From NCBI GenBank assembly GCA_963766005.1, contig CAVXYG010000012.1, forward strand, positions 368,822-432,821: a stretch of DNA of 64,000 nt. Direction: 5' to 3'. This document shows, in pieces, positions 62,634 to 64,000 of the stretch. Position numbers and translations under genes: made by a program. Within the stretch, counting starts at the first letter, position 1. Each line of letters begins with the position of its first letter. The stretch is from CAVXYG01 sp963766005 (lineage in GTDB: Bacteria > Actinomycetota > Actinomycetes > S36-B12 > GCA-2699445). The notes below the pieces were generated by a model. The model was not told the DNA's origin. It saw nothing but the letters and a program-made list of their open reading frames with translations, and searched no databases.

Positions 62634-63010
62634 TCACCAGTTCGACAGGACGCGTCCTTCCTTGTCCTTGAAGGACCCGACCAGGATCATGATGAAGTCG
62701 ATGAGCGCCCAGATCCCCAGCCCGCCCAAGGTGACGATCATGAGGATGCCGGTGCCGACCTTGCCGACGTAGAAGCGGTGGATCCCGAACACTCCGAGGA
62801 ACCAGGCCAGCAGTGCGGCGGCCAGTCGGCTCTTCGGGCTGGCCGGGCGGCCTTGGGCATCGACCATCGGCTTGCCGTCGGGGAAGCGGGGGATGTCGTT
62901 CTGCGGAGCCGCCGGGGCGGCCGCCGGGTAGCTGGGGGGCGGCGGGGGCGGCGGGGTCGGCGGGGTCGGAGCGCCCGCGTTCTCGGCGCTCTCGGGGTTG
63001 GGCTAGTCAT
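62634..63010 (-). CDS. TM2 domain membrane protein with Pro-rich N-terminus, one frameshift
   Basis: The C-terminal part is a TM2 domain: AALLAWFLGVFGIHRFYVG, then TLGGLGIWALIDFIMILVG, two membrane helices with the family's short linker, function unknown. Upstream in the same frame runs a Pro-rich segment (PTPPTPPPPPPPSYP) reaching back to an in-frame TAG. An ATG at 63008-63010 with a strong GGAGGA site starts MTSP in another frame; one base missing from the CCC run near 62999 would join them. A shorter start at ATG 62867 (77 residues) would need no correction. Full length about 125 residues. Confidence 0.75.
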
Positions 63011-63155
63011 CGTTCCTCCAGTTCGGTGCCAGCGGTCCGCGGGCACTCCAGGCAGTGAGTACCCAGTCCCGGTGGCGCGCAAACGCGTGATCGGGCGCGC
63101 CGTCTCATCGAACCACCAGGACCTTCGGCAGTCGCCGCAGGCCTACATTGGGACT

Positions 63156-64000
63156 ATGGGAACGCGCCGTCGCGAGGCACCGCCCGGAGCCTCTCCCAGC
63201 GATGAGGGGGCCGTTCGGGCGCCGCTGGGGGCGGGGCCGCCGGCGTCTTCGCCGCTCGTGTCGGTCTGGACGATCCCCGTGCCCGCGATCCCGGACTCGC
63301 CGGCGCGAAGGCCGCGAACCTGGCGCGGGCGGTCGGATCGGGATTCCCCGTCCTCCCCGGGTTCGTGCTGACGACCGCGGTGTGGGGCCCCGATCGACCG
63401 TGGTCGCCCGGCAGTCCGCTGCCCGCGCCGGTCTCGCAGGCCTTGCGGTCGGCTTGGGAGCGGTTCGCCGCCGACGATCAGCCGCTGGTCGTCCGGTCCT
63501 CCTCGACGGTGGAGGATGTCGGCGCCTCCTCGATGGCGGGCCAGTTCCTGTCGCTGCTCGACATCCGTGGCTGGGACGCCTTCGAGGCTGCGGTCCGCGA
63601 TGTGCTGGGCTCTTCGGCGCGCCCCGCGGCCGGCGCCGCACCGGCACCGATGGCGGTCCTCGTGCAGCGGCACCTCGATGCCGAGGTCGGTGGCGTGATG
63701 TTCGGCCTGGACCCGGTCACCGGGGATCGCTCACACGTCCTCGTCGAGGCGGTGCAGGGGCGGTCCGGAAGGCCTTGTCAGCGGCACCGTGACGTCGCAG
63801 CGGTTCCTGCTTCGACGCCGCGGCCGCGTCGTCGAGGGCCCGGCGGAGGATGACGGCGGCGCATTGTTGGACCGCGGCGACCGGCGACGACTGGTCCGGC
63901 TCGCGGCGCAGGCCGACGCCGCGTTGGGCAGCCCGCAGGACGTCGAGTGGGCGGTCGATCGCACCGGCGCGCTGTGGCTGCTGCAGTCGCGTCCCGTGAC
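63156..64000 (+). pseudogene. PEP-utilising enzyme (PpsA/PpdK-like) N-terminal part, frameshifted, runs off the window
   Basis: From about 63263 the frame reads GLDDPRARDPGLAGAKAANLARAV, PVLPGFVLTT, LVVRSSSTVEDVGASSMAGQ and GGVMFGLDPVTGDRSHVLVE, the ATP-binding half of phosphoenolpyruvate synthase-like proteins; after one extra base near 63762 it continues as PEGLVSGTVTSQRF and ends at the window edge with DRTGALWLLQSRPVT. The start is unclear: ATG 63156 has TACATT (63144-63149) six bases upstream but lies in a different frame from the protein-like part, so another indel before 63263 is implied. The product could be PEP synthase-like or a phosphotransfer enzyme acting on another substrate. 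Confidence 0.75.

Overview
The window is GC-rich (roughly 70%), densely coded DNA from an actinobacterium (Actinomycetota). The evidence is: the two F420 genes fbiA and fbiB (FbiB as the two-domain ligase/nitroreductase fusion) beside an LCP protein, a TIGR03089 protein and a mannose-1-phosphate guanylyltransferase, a neighbourhood resembling the mycobacterial Rv3261-Rv3268 region; adenosylcobalamin-dependent mutases; a CsoR-type copper operon; actinobacterial PlsB and HAD/PlsC proteins; and many GTG starts and start/stop overlaps. I cannot place it below class. No rRNA, tRNA, phage, IS element or CRISPR array is visible.

Layout. 1-8.6 kb: glycan-export ABC genes, an LCP cell-wall ligase, nucleotide-sugar synthesis, an AlkA-like glycosylase, F420 synthesis and a polysaccharide deacetylase. 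8.8-15.7 kb: an aldo-keto-reductase-like protein lacking two catalytic residues, an alpha/beta hydrolase, ilvD, a GyrI-like protein, a class A beta-lactamase-like protein and a K+ channel/RCK protein. 16.1-19.7 kb: ilvB-ilvN-ilvC behind a leader peptide and attenuator, closed by a strong hairpin. 19.7-30.8 kb: decaying or frameshifted genes (FrnE remnant, SDR, GH31, isochorismatase-like hydrolase) among intact ones (alpha/beta hydrolase, AIM24, serA, a bifunctional PBP). 30.9-34.4 kb: csoR, copZ, a 31-residue membrane peptide and copA, followed by a CopB-like remnant. 34.4-43.3 kb: NIL protein, glutaminase, glycerol facilitator, a heterodimeric ABC exporter (both halves frameshifted), a quinone reductase and an MFS exporter. 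43.6-48.6 kb: mutA-mutB-meaB for methylmalonyl-CoA mutase. 48.7-56.6 kb: Rieske protein, small zinc protein, M50-like protein, secreted metallophosphoesterase, then an Ecm/MeaA-like mutase with a second MeaB-like GTPase, both full of frameshifts. 56.8-64 kb: PlsC-like and PlsB acyltransferases, leuA behind its own leader peptide, a TM2 protein and a partial PEP-utilising enzyme.

Two themes stand out. Branched-chain amino-acid genes are spread over three loci; two have tiny leader ORFs whose codons match the products (Ile-Leu-Val-Val before ilvB; Leu-Leu-Leu before leuA), each followed by strong hairpins and each apparently translated from a leaderless transcript. More generally, more than a dozen genes have a TANNNT-like -10 box 6-8 nt before the start codon, so leaderless mRNAs look common here.

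At least ten genes carry frameshifts although their protein motifs are intact on both sides. Many shifts are single extra bases at or beside GCTG in the coding strand. Sequencing error is therefore a serious alternative to gene decay, and frameshifted genes are described by the protein they would encode. The FrnE, isochorismatase-like and CopB remnants also lack whole segments and look like true pseudogenes.
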